64,000 nucleotides of DNA, from positions 114,234-178,233 of IMG/VR virus record IMGVR_UViG_3300025108_000015; one strand, written 5' to 3'. Positions 18,431-28,902 of the stretch are shown in pieces (within the stretch, counting starts at the first letter, position 1; every line of letters starts with the position of its first letter). The position numbers and the translations under genes were made by a program. The DNA comes from a virus. The notes under the pieces were generated by a model, which saw only the letters and a program-made list of their open reading frames with translations, made no database searches and was not told where the DNA came from.

Positions 18431-19893
18431 TGGGTGTATTTAAAATAAACATAACAAATGATTCAGCTAATACCAAAGTTACAAGTGGAGCAAGCCCTTT
18501 TACATCTGCGATAGTAACCAAAGAGGTATCAAATGGTATCAATGGTACTATATTATATCTGACATTTTACGTTCACCCAAATTCAGATTACTACTTTGAC
18601 AACTTCACCGACTTAACCTATACAATTGGTGGTACTGGTTATACAGCCGCAAGTAATGGTTCTGTATATAGTTCTGGCAATACATCATTGTCAGTATCTA
18701 TGGTAAATGGGTCTATACGAGTTGATGGTATTCACCAAATTGAGCCTGGAGTAACATTAAACCTAACTTTAGGTGGTGGTGCAATATCATTATCATCAGA
18801 CCCACCATCCGATGGAGATTCTATTGCAGCTGGCAGTGATTCGGCTATCTCGTCAAATCCGGTATCTGGTATTGGTAACACATATAACTTTGAACAAACA
18901 CGTAGTATTCAAATCAAACATCAAAGTCATTTTAATATATTAAATAAAAATGATGATTGGGCAGTTTCATTTGGAGCAACCATCCCACCATCACAATCAA
19001 TTGCAGGTAGACGAGAGTTTAGCTTAGTTCAAAAACGAAATACACTATCCACCATAGGTGATGATGGATTGGAGACCACAAAAGCCGATGGGTCTGGTCA
19101 GTACCCATTTGACATATCATTCTACTCAGAAAACCACCCAACAAGTCCTGGTCATATATTTGTAAAAGCCTCAGATGGTAATATTACAATGAACTTTTCC
19201 TCATCCACAGCATACGCTGATGGAACACATCACAAATATGTACTCAATAAAAAAGACGACCTCATCTACTTATACGTTGATGGTATTGTTGACACATCAG
19301 CATCTTATTCGTTTAAGACAAATGTAAACAATGATAGGGATATACTTATAGGCAGTCGTGATGTTGAAAATACTGAAGCAAACTTTAGTGGTTCTATATC
19401 ACAATTTAGAATATCAAAAACCGCATTAACTGATGATAATATAATATCGCTAGCAGATACTTCTCCAAGTGGGTCTGCTCTACAAAGAAAAGAAGTGGGT
19501 TATGTATTTTATAAACAAGGTATGATTATTACGTCAGACCCAAGGTATAGATATCAGAATATATTTTTAGGAAATAACAATGGTGATTATACAAATCGTG
19601 ATTATGAATTAAAGTATAGGTCTACTAAAACAATCGAAGAAGTTTCTGTATTATGTGAGATAAATAGAAACGAATACAATGTGTCATCAAACCCATCGCT
19701 TCGAGTTGGCGGCACCGCTGATGATAACCGATTAATAAATATGGTCACAGGTTCAGACTTTAGACCATACATTACTCAGCTTGGATTATATAACGACACT
19801 GGTGACTTATTAGCAATAGCAAAGTTAGGTTCACCATTGAAAAAGAGACAAGACGTTGACGTGACAATCAACGTTAAATTTGATATAGACTAA
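18430..19893 (+). CDS. Virion structural protein with LamG/concanavalin-like domain
   Basis: 487 residues. After an N-terminal beta region (1-150) comes a laminin-G/concanavalin-type sandwich (about 160-330), recognisable from D-D-W-A-V-S-F-G, then H-K-Y-V-L-N-K-K-D-D-L-I-Y-L-Y-V-D-G, and F-S-G-S-I-S-Q-F-R-I-S-K-T-A-L-T. Such domains often bind glycans. The C-terminal ~110 residues match those of the protein at 16613 (Y-I-T-Q-L-G-L-Y-N, L-L-A-I-A-K-L-G). It is probably an exposed tail or head decoration. Confidence 0.7.
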   Translation: MGVFKINITNDSANTKVTSGASPFTSAIVTKEVSNGINGTILYLTFYVHPNSDYYFDNFTDLTYTIGGTGYTAASNGSVYSSGNTSLSVSMVNGSIRVDGIHQIEPGVTLNLTLGGGAISLSSDPPSDGDSIAAGSDSAISSNPVSGIGNTYNFEQTRSIQIKHQSHFNILNKNDDWAVSFGATIPPSQSIAGRREFSLVQKRNTLSTIGDDGLETTKADGSGQYPFDISFYSENHPTSPGHIFVKASDGNITMNFSSSTAYADGTHHKYVLNKKDDLIYLYVDGIVDTSASYSFKTNVNNDRDILIGSRDVENTEANFSGSISQFRISKTALTDDNIISLADTSPSGSALQRKEVGYVFYKQGMIITSDPRYRYQNIFLGNNNGDYTNRDYELKYRSTKTIEEVSVLCEINRNEYNVSSNPSLRVGGTADDNRLINMVTGSDFRPYITQLGLYNDTGDLLAIAKLGSPLKKRQDVDVTINVKFDID

Positions 19894-19899
19894 AAAGTT

Positions 19900-20331
19900 A
19901 TGGCAAAAGGAAATTGGTCCCACATCCAAAAGATGAAGGGTCATAAAAGTGGTTTGGAGACTCGTATAGATGAGCAACTTAAATTACAAGGTATTGATGG
20001 TGAGTACGAGAAGCATGAATTCGGATATACAATTCCAGCAACTAATCATACTTACAAACCAGACTTTAGATTACCTAATGGTATATTCATAGAGTCGAAG
20101 GGGTGGTTCTTGCCCGATGATAGGAAGAAACATCTTTTAATCAAAGAGCAAAATCCTAACGTTGATTTACGATTCGTTTTACAATCTCCCAATGGTAAAA
20201 TTTACAAAGGTTCAAAGACCACTTACGCACAATGGTGTGAGAAGAATGGATTCAAATGGGCCAAGAAAGAAATACCCCAAGAGTGGATTGATGAAAAACC
20301 TTCCGCTGATTTCTTTGATTATTCAAAATAA
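19900..20331 (+). CDS. Endonuclease I, Holliday-junction resolvase (T7 gp3 family)
   Basis: 143 residues, close in length to T7 endonuclease I (149) and strikingly similar. The PD-(D/E)xK active site is complete: Glu20, Asp55, Glu65 and Lys67, the same numbering as in the T7 enzyme. Neighbouring family motifs are I-P-A-T-N-H-T-Y-K-P-D-F, L-P-N-G-I-F-I-E-S-K-G and D-D-R-K-K-H-L-L-I-K-E-Q. The enzyme resolves branched DNA and debranches replication/recombination intermediates before packaging, a role filled by the unrelated gp49 in T4. It is followed by primase and Mre11-Rad50 genes, forming a DNA-metabolism block. Confidence 0.92.
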   Translation: MAKGNWSHIQKMKGHKSGLETRIDEQLKLQGIDGEYEKHEFGYTIPATNHTYKPDFRLPNGIFIESKGWFLPDDRKKHLLIKEQNPNVDLRFVLQSPNGKIYKGSKTTYAQWCEKNGFKWAKKEIPQEWIDEKPSADFFDYSK

Positions 20332-20349
20332 TTTCGTATATTAGTAGTT

Positions 20350-21285
20350 ATGGAAGAAAGACTACTTGAATTATTAGAGTCCGTACTTGGGTCATCCAAG
20401 AAAACGAGTGGGGATAATTATGCATTCTATTCACCATTTGTTGACCATTACAAACCAAAGTTAGAGATTAATATACGAATTAATTCTAAAGGAAACAACC
20501 CGTGGCATTGTTGGATTTCTGATGAGAAGGGTAGAAGTATCAAGACACTCTTCAAGAAACTTCGCGTATCCAAGTCAACTTGGGATGAGTACAACTCGAT
20601 ATTCAGTAAGGTAAATCGTTATAGAAGTGAATACGATAATGTAGACGTTGTAGAGCAAGTAGAGCTTCCCAAAGAATTCCAACCACTTTATAACCCATCA
20701 AACTCTTACAAACGGAAACACGCACTAAACTATTTGTTAGGTCGTGGTGTTAGGCCTGAAGACATTGTAAAGTATAATATTGGGTTTTGTGATGAGGGTG
20801 AATATAGAGATAAGATTATAATTCCATCGTATGATGAACGTGGTAAATTAAACTTCTTTGTTGGTAGGTCATTCTATCAGACTCAATACAAACATAAAAA
20901 CCCAAAGGTATCTAAGGACATTGTGGGTTTTGAATTACTTATCAATTGGGATACACCACTGGTGTTATGTGAAGGTGCATTTGATGCATTATCAATACGA
21001 AGAAACGCAATACCATTATTTGGTAAAGCTATACAATCTGAATTAGAGAAGAAAATAATTGGAAATAAAGTAAAAAAGTTGTATATTGTATTAGATTCAG
21101 ATGCTATAAAGAATGCTCTGCGTCTTACAAAGAAGTTTATGTCGTATGGAATTGAGACTCACCTTGTAGACTTAGGTGACCAAGACCCATCAGATATGGG
21201 CTATGAAAATGTTAATGAATTAATTTATAATACTCCACCAATGGACCTTAGAAAGTTGGTTGAGTATGAACTATATAGAGTATGA
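20350..21285 (+). CDS. DNA primase, TOPRIM domain (T4 gp61-like)
   Basis: 311 residues. The TOPRIM motifs are clear: L-V-L-C-E-G-A-F-D-A-L with catalytic Glu208, and L-Y-I-V-L-D-S-D-A with Asp249/Asp251. Upstream lies the usual primase core strand region (K-I-I-I-P-S-Y-D near residue 158). The N-terminal domain has N-P-W-H-C-W but no complete Cys4/Cys3His zinc site, so the zinc finger may be degenerate. Its stop overlaps the next start (ATGA). It synthesises RNA primers for lagging-strand replication, probably with a helicase outside this window. Confidence 0.82.
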   Translation: MEERLLELLESVLGSSKKTSGDNYAFYSPFVDHYKPKLEINIRINSKGNNPWHCWISDEKGRSIKTLFKKLRVSKSTWDEYNSIFSKVNRYRSEYDNVDVVEQVELPKEFQPLYNPSNSYKRKHALNYLLGRGVRPEDIVKYNIGFCDEGEYRDKIIIPSYDERGKLNFFVGRSFYQTQYKHKNPKVSKDIVGFELLINWDTPLVLCEGAFDALSIRRNAIPLFGKAIQSELEKKIIGNKVKKLYIVLDSDAIKNALRLTKKFMSYGIETHLVDLGDQDPSDMGYENVNELIYNTPPMDLRKLVEYELYRV

Positions 21286-24200
21286 AACGACTCAAAAAAA
21301 TTAAAGTCGGTATAGAAAAGGTAAACAAAGTTTATCATATCGCAGATGTACATATAAGAAACCTCAAGCGACACAAAGAGTATCGTGATGTATTTTCCCA
21401 ACTTTATGGATATATTCTATCCACAATGGATGAAAATGACATCATATACATTGCAGGTGATATTGTTCATGCTAAGACTGATATGTCACCCGAAGTGGTA
21501 GACTTGACTCAAGAGTTCTTTACTCGATTAGCAGACTTACTACCAACAATTGTCATTCCTGGTAATCACGATGCTAATCTAAACAACACGTCAAGGTTGG
21601 ATGCATTGTCACCAATTATTAACGCATTGAAACACCCAAACCTATTCTACCTAAAAGATACAGGTGCTTGGTCATTGGGTGACCTCACAATAGTACACCA
21701 ATCAGTTTGGGATAAGTCTCCAGGATTTCCACCATCGGTTGATTACAAAGGTGATACTAAGATTGCAGTATTTCATGGACCGGTTGATAAGATTGAGACT
21801 GAACATGGATTTGCTATCGAGAATAAGAACATCAATGTAGGAAACTTTGATGGGTATGATATGGTGATGTTGGGTGATATCCATAAACCAAATAATGCAG
21901 TTCAAGGTGTTGATACAATAAAGTACGCAGGTTCACTTATAGTTCAGAATCATGGTGAGGCAAAATATCCAGACCATGGTATTTTAGTTTGGGATGTTCT
22001 AACTCGTACAAGTGAGTTTGTAAGAATTCCAAATGACTATGGTTATGTAACCGTTGATATTGAAGAGGGTAAGATTGTATCAAGTATGCCAATTCCTCAA
22101 AAACCACGAATGAGAGTTCGTGTAAAAGATACTAAGGCATCTGAACTAAACAAGATTATAGCAGACTTAAAGAAGGGTAGGCAGGTTCAAGAATTAACGA
22201 TACAAAAAGTAATTACTCGTAAAAGTGGTAGTGATAGTGAAAAGATTGTTCTTCAGAATGTACGTGATACTGCTTTCCAAAATAAATTGATTGAAGATTT
22301 CTTAAATGAAAACGAACACCTCACCGAACAGCAACTTGAAGTTGTTAAAGGTATTAATAACGACATCAACTCAAAGTTGGGAATCCACCGAGCAATTACC
22401 AACACCACTTGGATACCAAAGAAGTTTGAATTCTCGAATATGTTCTCGTATGGTCCTAACAATGTTGTAGACTTTAGTCAAATGAAAGGAGCATATGGTA
22501 TCTTTGCTCCAAACGCAAGTGGTAAATCAACCTTATGGGATGCTCTTTCATTTTGTATATTCGATAAATGTTCTCGTACTTCTAAAGCAGAAGACGTTAT
22601 GAACTATTCTAAGATGTCATTTAATTGTTCATTTACTTTTGAATTAAATGGTGTTGATTATACAATTGAACGTACCGCAAAAAAATCACCAAAGCGTGGT
22701 ACTGTGAAGGTTAATACTGACTTTTATAGAATTATAGATGGTCAGAAAGAATCTTTAAATGGTGAACAGCGTAGAGATACAAATGTAAATATAAGAGAAT
22801 ATGTTGGAACATACGAGGATTTCATCCTTACAGCCATGTCAACCCAATCGAACAATAGTGGGTTCATCGAAAAGTCTCAGAAGGAACGAAAAGAACTCCT
22901 CGCCCAATTCTTGGACATGGATGTCTTTGAAGGGTTATACCAAATCGCAAGTGAGGAGATTAAAGAATTATCAGCTCTTTTAAAAGATTACAAAAACCAA
23001 GACCTACCAACACAACTTGCAGAGGCAGAAGATACATTGACATCAATTACTGGCTCATTGACCGACCTACAAGATAGACGTTCGGAGTTGGAGACAAAAT
23101 GTGATAACACAAACATTAAAATAGAATTTGAAATGGGCGCACTCAAGCCTGTTGAAGATTTAGGTGATGTTTCTGATTTAGAAGATAAGCTCGAACTACA
23201 ACAAGAGTACATTAACAAACAACAAATGTCATGTGATGGGGTATCGGTATCTATTAAAAAAACAAATACTGATATAAAGAATATTCAGTCTAAACTATCT
23301 AAGTTTAACGAGAGTGAATTAATTGAGTCAGATAAACAATACAAGATACTCGATAATAAATTTAATCAGATGGGTGTTGAGTTAACCAAATTAGAATCAG
23401 AAATGGTTCATTCAAAAAAACACTTAGATGGTATTGGGTCATTGACCTTTGATGAAACTTGTGAACATTGTGTAAAAAATCAAAACACTCCGTTTGCTAA
23501 ACAAGCACAAACACTTGAGGTTGGGTTAGAACGATTAGGTAAAGAATACTCAACGTTAGTTTCAAGTAGGTTAGATGTAATGACTGAACGAGATACCCAT
23601 GATGTATCAGCTAAACTAAAAGTATATAATGAGTTAGTATTAGATTCTAAAGAGTTACATAGTGAGTTAAGTAAGTATGAATCTGAGTATGATGGGTGTA
23701 TTCTTCGTGTTGATAATATGACCTTAGAGATGGAATCTTTAAAAGAAAAGGTAACTCGTGCTAAAAATCAACAAGAAGCTGTAACCCATAATGCTCAAAT
23801 ACAAGAAAAGGTAAAATCTTTTAAAATCACACGAGATAAACTTAAAGATGAGATTCGTGATATTACCACCGAGATTATGGATGTTAATTCGGATATTAAG
23901 TTAGCCGAAAAAACAATAGATATGGTAAATACGTCAATCGATAAACTTCGTGATATGGAAGTTCGTTTTGATGGTTATGAATATTATCTTAAATGTGTAA
24001 AGAGAGATGGTATACCATATAATCTTATTTCAGATGTCTTACCTAAGTTAGAGGTTGAGATTAACAACATACTACAACCAATAGTAGACTTTCAAGTACT
24101 ACTAAATACTGATGGTAAGAATATCAACTCATACATTGCATATGGTACTGAGGAATATTGGCCATTAGAACTTACAAGTGGTATGGAAAAGTTCATATCG

Positions 24201-24449
24201 TCAATTGCAATTAGAACCGCATTGATTAATGTATCGAATCTACCAAGACCAAACTTCATTGCTATTGATGAGGGATTTGGTTCATTAGACACGGATAACT
24301 TTAATTCTTTATATTTATTATTTGACTACCTAAAGACACAATTTGATTTTATCATAACAATATCACACATTGATAAGACTAGAGATATGGTTGACCAAAT
24401 AATTGATATAAATAAAGTTAGGGGATTCTCTAAGGTGTCATATTTATAA
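21282..24449 (+). CDS. Mre11-Rad50 (SbcD-SbcC) single-chain fusion, equivalent to T4 gp47+gp46
   Basis: 1055 residues. The N-terminal ~330 are an Mre11-type phosphoesterase: Asp22-Val-His24, Asp60 in A-G-D-I-V-H, and Asn95-His96-Asp97 in G-N-H-D. From about residue 385 the chain is a Rad50-type ATPase: Walker A at 406-417 (G-I-F-A-P-N-A-S-G-K-S-T), long coiled coils with a zinc hook Cys727-x-x-Cys730, and Walker B Asp996-Glu997 (A-I-D-E-G-F-G-S-L-D). In T4 these are separate genes 47 and 46, whose complex resects DNA ends for recombination-dependent replication and degrades host DNA. Here they are one continuous frame with a coherent linker of about 55 residues. Confidence 0.93.
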   Translation: MKRLKKIKVGIEKVNKVYHIADVHIRNLKRHKEYRDVFSQLYGYILSTMDENDIIYIAGDIVHAKTDMSPEVVDLTQEFFTRLADLLPTIVIPGNHDANLNNTSRLDALSPIINALKHPNLFYLKDTGAWSLGDLTIVHQSVWDKSPGFPPSVDYKGDTKIAVFHGPVDKIETEHGFAIENKNINVGNFDGYDMVMLGDIHKPNNAVQGVDTIKYAGSLIVQNHGEAKYPDHGILVWDVLTRTSEFVRIPNDYGYVTVDIEEGKIVSSMPIPQKPRMRVRVKDTKASELNKIIADLKKGRQVQELTIQKVITRKSGSDSEKIVLQNVRDTAFQNKLIEDFLNENEHLTEQQLEVVKGINNDINSKLGIHRAITNTTWIPKKFEFSNMFSYGPNNVVDFSQMKGAYGIFAPNASGKSTLWDALSFCIFDKCSRTSKAEDVMNYSKMSFNCSFTFELNGVDYTIERTAKKSPKRGTVKVNTDFYRIIDGQKESLNGEQRRDTNVNIREYVGTYEDFILTAMSTQSNNSGFIEKSQKERKELLAQFLDMDVFEGLYQIASEEIKELSALLKDYKNQDLPTQLAEAEDTLTSITGSLTDLQDRRSELETKCDNTNIKIEFEMGALKPVEDLGDVSDLEDKLELQQEYINKQQMSCDGVSVSIKKTNTDIKNIQSKLSKFNESELIESDKQYKILDNKFNQMGVELTKLESEMVHSKKHLDGIGSLTFDETCEHCVKNQNTPFAKQAQTLEVGLERLGKEYSTLVSSRLDVMTERDTHDVSAKLKVYNELVLDSKELHSELSKYESEYDGCILRVDNMTLEMESLKEKVTRAKNQQEAVTHNAQIQEKVKSFKITRDKLKDEIRDITTEIMDVNSDIKLAEKTIDMVNTSIDKLRDMEVRFDGYEYYLKCVKRDGIPYNLISDVLPKLEVEINNILQPIVDFQVLLNTDGKNINSYIAYGTEEYWPLELTSGMEKFISSIAIRTALINVSNLPRPNFIAIDEGFGSLDTDNFNSLYLLFDYLKTQFDFIITISHIDKTRDMVDQIIDINKVRGFSKVSYL

Positions 24450-24469
24450 GAAAGTAATGGAGTCCGTTA

Positions 24470-27400
24470 ATGGGATTAGAACTAAAACGAAGGTCTAAGC
24501 AATTTTTAAGTAAAATATCAAACGCTCTTGATTTAGATGATAAAGAGGCAGTTAGGGTATTTGGTATCAGAAACTTTCCAGAATTTTTTGGAGAGGGTAA
24601 GAACTCGTTTAGAATAAAACCACAACCACGCTCGATTGTTACTAATACTCAAATTGACGTTGAGGTATTGGATAGTAATGGCAATACGATATATTGGGAA
24701 GCTCCCAAGTATAAGGATGACGATAAATCTCAACTGATTACTGTTTGGGTTTACTCTGACGATAACGATAGGTATCATACTCCTGATGGAATATGTACGG
24801 TAACAATCGTAGCAAATACCACGGAAGGTCCTATCAGATACACTCGTGAAGTAAATGTTGTAAAAAATCAAAAATCAATATCTGATATTGTTTTCGTAGA
24901 TACTCCGAATGGAGAGGTGTCAGCCTCAGTTGATTCATTTACAGAACTACCCCAAACAAATGGTGTACTATCAAAGGTTTCAGTAAATGGTGAGTTTACT
25001 TACAAGAAGTCTATATATGGTGACGATGTTTCGTTTGAGGTATCTACACCCATAATAAATGGTGAAATGCTGGGTGGTACTCTTGAATTAGATTTATCAT
25101 CTACCACTTTATTTCCACGATTGACTGGCGGCCAACCACAACCGACACACGTTACTTCAAGTATTACTGAAGTTATAACAAACAATATATTTAGAGTTGG
25201 GTTACCAATTACATCAAGCGATAATCGTAGTGATGGTTCAATTCATACATATGAATATTCCAACGACACTATAACCGGTACAATACGATATCAGTCAACT
25301 GGTTCGTTAAATACAACTCAAAATCAAGTAGCAGTTGCAAATATTACATTATCAAATGTAAATCCGGTATCGGGTAGAATTAGCTCTGTAAATACCTTGA
25401 TTAAATCACAAGGGTTACCAAACTCTGATTTTGAGATAATATCAAATACTGACGTTCCAAACGAACCTGATATTTCATATAAAGTTGTAATACCAACCGA
25501 ACAATTAAACGACCCTAAAACTTTAAAGATTCAATTCTTAAATAAGAATGGTAATGTATCTAATACTGAAATATTAATTGAAGGTATTATATTTGAGGGT
25601 GGTAACGTTTATATAGGTGGGTCAGAATCCATAATTACTGGTTCTATATTCGTATCAAATGCTATTGGTAGTGGTTTAGAAATAGGCGGTCATTCAAGTG
25701 GTTTTCTAAAATCAGTAGGATATGATGGCCAAATTTCGGCATCGGAAGGTAAAGGACCTGGTGGATTCATACTATATAGTGGTAGTAACGCATTACAAAT
25801 GGGTAGTGATGTACTACGTGGTGTTGGTATGCAGTTTGTTGGTGACAATGACGATAGACACTTAATATTTACAACAGCCGATGGTGGGTTGTTGGATGTC
25901 AAAACTGATAAGTTTTTTATTGGTACAACCAACACTCAATTTATAAGTGGGTCTGATTCTAATATAGAAATCAGTTCTTCACTATTTCACTTAGACCCCA
26001 AGAATGACCGATTAGTAATTGGTGCTGACGCTATTATAGAAGCAGACTTATCAGCAAACAATATTCGTACTCCTGCAACAATTGGTGGTAATCAATCCAC
26101 CGACTTAAATGCAAGTTCATCTATAACACAAGATGGGTTCGCTCGATTTGTATCCGCAAGTATTGGTGGTTGGAACGTAGACACTGGTTCAATCTTTAGT
26201 GATAATTTAGAGATAAATTCAACAGGTAAGATAAAAACGAGAGATTACATATCAGATACTAAAGGGTGGTTAATTGATGAGACTGGTATAGCTGAATTCG
26301 CTAATGTTAAGATTCGTGGTACTCTTGCAACTACAACCTTTGAGAAGGAAAGTGTAAACGCAGTAGGTGGTCAACTATATGTTGCTAATTCTACTACTTT
26401 GAGTGGGTCATATAGTTCAAGTATAACGCCAGTACCTTCGAGTGGGGTAACATCGTCTACATCACTACCAACTGAGTTTGGTGATAATAGTACGGATAAG
26501 ATTGAATTTCCACAATTTACTCCATATCAATTAGTATCTGTTGAAGATTCCACAAAGTTTACTATTGATACACCAATCTTCGCAAATGGTGGTACTGCAT
26601 TTTTGTATTATAGTTCAAGTAACGCATTTGGTTCACAAGTCTCGGCAAGTGAAGAAGTTACAGTAAGTACAACAATACCATATTCAGCATCGTTCTTAAA
26701 TCGGACTGGTGTTATTAATGGTCAGAGTACCTTTGAATACACTGACTTTGTTGTACAAACGCCATTACCACCCACGGGCCAAGAAGACCATTTTGTAGAT
26801 GAAGTATGTACTATTACGGAAATGAATGGGGCAATCGTATTTAGTAATAGTAGTGATACAGCCACCGCTACGTTGACCTCTTTAGGCCCTCCAACTGAAA
26901 TTACACTTGAACCTGGAGTTACATTTAACGGAGCTTATAGTGGTCAAACTTTAGAATTCGCATTATCATTTACAAACTCTACGAGTGTAACTGAACACCA
27001 AGCAACTAATATTGTTTATAAGAAAGTTGGAATTTGGCCAGCTTCAATTGTAGATGATGGTGAGATTACATTTGACGATGGTGGTGGTAGTCATACGTTC
27101 GATATCCTCGAACGTGTTAGTGATACACAACTAAAAATAGACACATCATCACATAAACCAAATACCAGCGCGTCGTTTGTAGGCGCATCTGGTAACTATT
27201 CACAATCATTATCCGACACACGAACTATAAGCGCTGGTACAACTACAACAACACAATTTATTTACGATAACATATCACCATCTTCAAGTAGATTTATAGT
27301 AGAAAATGTAACAGGCTTCGCAGAAGGTGAAATACTAACTTTAAAAAAAGTAAATAATACTGGATTTACAACTGAGTACGTTAGAGTACATAGTTCAACA

Positions 27401-28867
27401 CGATTGGATGGTAGTAGTGATACCGACCTAACAGGTATATTAGACGTTACACGTTCATATGGTAGTGGTACGACCGGAGATACTGCCTCACTTGGGGATA
27501 TTGCATCGGTAGCACAAGAATACGATACTGGTCAGGTGGTGGTATCTACTGGTAAAATCGGAAGTGGTTACATTAGAATTAACGCGAATCCAAATGACCC
27601 ATCTACACCATATATTGATATTGTAGAAAGAACGGGTAGTGGTTTATATGATGTAGACCTTAAAGCACGTTTGGGTGACCTTAGTGGGTTAGCCGGTAGT
27701 AATATGGTATTGGGTAATAATACTCCTGGTTTTGGTTTAGCTACTGATAATGTATTCCTTCAAGGTGGTATCATTGCAACCTTTGGTGAAATCGGTGGGT
27801 TTGGTATAAACGCCACTACAATATCATCATCAAACAATAATCTTATTTTAAGAAGTAATGGTCAGATAACCGGTTCAGCTGCATTATTAAGTGGTAGTGA
27901 TGTTGTGATTGACGTAGAAGACTTTACTTTAAACTCAACAAACTTCAAAGTAAATTCTGCTGGTGATATTACTGGCTCTAATGTGTTATTCGATGGTGGC
28001 ACTATTGGTGGATTTGAATTAGGGTCTAATATTATATCATCATCAAATGGCGATTTAGTTTTAAAATCGAATGGTGAAATTACCGGCTCTAATGTATTAT
28101 TTAACAACGGAATAGTCGGTGGTTTTGAAATAGGAAGTAATCAGATATCATCATCTAATTCAGCATTAATTCTAAAGAATAATGGGCATATTACAGGATC
28201 AGCAGTACGTTTAACCACAACAGTTGGTAGTCAGTTGTACGAAGTCCTTGACACCACTAAGGGTATAATTGATGCTAAGAATGTTGGTAGACAACTATAC
28301 ATGAGTTCCGATGAGCATATACTCCAAAACTCAAATAGTAATTCAGGAAAAACAGTATCATCTGATAAAATTACAATTATATGGCAGGGGTTTAGACACG
28401 AAACGCGTGTTAATATTTCATTTCAGGGGTTATTCGAAAAACATGGCACTGGAAAAGCGATAGGTGGATTTCAAGGTTCGTTATACACTGCAATATCAGG
28501 CTCTGATAATTCTGCTGACACTTATTATGATAATTGGCAATCGTTACGTACTAATCAAGGTATGGCTGTATTTGGAACTACTGGCACAAATACACCCTAT
28601 TCTGCATCGGAATCGAATATTGGTCCTGACGCTTTTACGTTTGAAATTGATAATTACACCGATGGGTTAAGTACATATAATCACGAAAAATATCAAACAC
28701 AATTATTTAAACTTGAACTACAACCATATGTTCAGAACCTCATAACAACAACAGGAACTTCAAGAGTTAAAATAAAAAATATATCAGTTTGGACATCACG
28801 TGGATTAGCTAGTACATTTGAGGCACTTCCAGTTCAACCGAACAATGGTGGGTTTGGTCTTCCATAA
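24470..28867 (+). CDS. Giant tail-fibre-like structural protein
   Basis: 1465 residues. The N-terminal ~140 are probably the virion-attachment domain. The rest is Ser/Thr/Gly/Asn-rich beta structure. Near residues 1105-1245 there are about three copies of a fibre repeat of the form G-G-F-x-I/L-x-x-x-x-I-S-S-S-N-x-x-L-x-L-x-x-N-G-x-I-T-G-S. A related I-G-G-W-N-V motif occurs near 565. Such repeats form trimeric beta-helical shafts. The C-terminal ~220 residues look like a folded tip domain and may recognise the host. It lies downstream of the DNA-metabolism block rather than in the main fibre locus. Confidence 0.72.
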   Translation: MGLELKRRSKQFLSKISNALDLDDKEAVRVFGIRNFPEFFGEGKNSFRIKPQPRSIVTNTQIDVEVLDSNGNTIYWEAPKYKDDDKSQLITVWVYSDDNDRYHTPDGICTVTIVANTTEGPIRYTREVNVVKNQKSISDIVFVDTPNGEVSASVDSFTELPQTNGVLSKVSVNGEFTYKKSIYGDDVSFEVSTPIINGEMLGGTLELDLSSTTLFPRLTGGQPQPTHVTSSITEVITNNIFRVGLPITSSDNRSDGSIHTYEYSNDTITGTIRYQSTGSLNTTQNQVAVANITLSNVNPVSGRISSVNTLIKSQGLPNSDFEIISNTDVPNEPDISYKVVIPTEQLNDPKTLKIQFLNKNGNVSNTEILIEGIIFEGGNVYIGGSESIITGSIFVSNAIGSGLEIGGHSSGFLKSVGYDGQISASEGKGPGGFILYSGSNALQMGSDVLRGVGMQFVGDNDDRHLIFTTADGGLLDVKTDKFFIGTTNTQFISGSDSNIEISSSLFHLDPKNDRLVIGADAIIEADLSANNIRTPATIGGNQSTDLNASSSITQDGFARFVSASIGGWNVDTGSIFSDNLEINSTGKIKTRDYISDTKGWLIDETGIAEFANVKIRGTLATTTFEKESVNAVGGQLYVANSTTLSGSYSSSITPVPSSGVTSSTSLPTEFGDNSTDKIEFPQFTPYQLVSVEDSTKFTIDTPIFANGGTAFLYYSSSNAFGSQVSASEEVTVSTTIPYSASFLNRTGVINGQSTFEYTDFVVQTPLPPTGQEDHFVDEVCTITEMNGAIVFSNSSDTATATLTSLGPPTEITLEPGVTFNGAYSGQTLEFALSFTNSTSVTEHQATNIVYKKVGIWPASIVDDGEITFDDGGGSHTFDILERVSDTQLKIDTSSHKPNTSASFVGASGNYSQSLSDTRTISAGTTTTTQFIYDNISPSSSRFIVENVTGFAEGEILTLKKVNNTGFTTEYVRVHSSTRLDGSSDTDLTGILDVTRSYGSGTTGDTASLGDIASVAQEYDTGQVVVSTGKIGSGYIRINANPNDPSTPYIDIVERTGSGLYDVDLKARLGDLSGLAGSNMVLGNNTPGFGLATDNVFLQGGIIATFGEIGGFGINATTISSSNNNLILRSNGQITGSAALLSGSDVVIDVEDFTLNSTNFKVNSAGDITGSNVLFDGGTIGGFELGSNIISSSNGDLVLKSNGEITGSNVLFNNGIVGGFEIGSNQISSSNSALILKNNGHITGSAVRLTTTVGSQLYEVLDTTKGIIDAKNVGRQLYMSSDEHILQNSNSNSGKTVSSDKITIIWQGFRHETRVNISFQGLFEKHGTGKAIGGFQGSLYTAISGSDNSADTYYDNWQSLRTNQGMAVFGTTGTNTPYSASESNIGPDAFTFEIDNYTDGLSTYNHEKYQTQLFKLELQPYVQNLITTTGTSRVKIKNISVWTSRGLASTFEALPVQPNNGGFGLP

Positions 28868-28902
28868 TTGGAATTTAAAAATAATTTAGGATACTTATTA
28901 GT

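Noticed and set aside
22200-22450. Mre11-Rad50 fusion as an assembly artefact
   Set aside because: An artefact usually breaks frame or duplicates sequence. Here the linker is open, coherent and followed at the normal distance by the ATPase start. Not fully excluded without reads.
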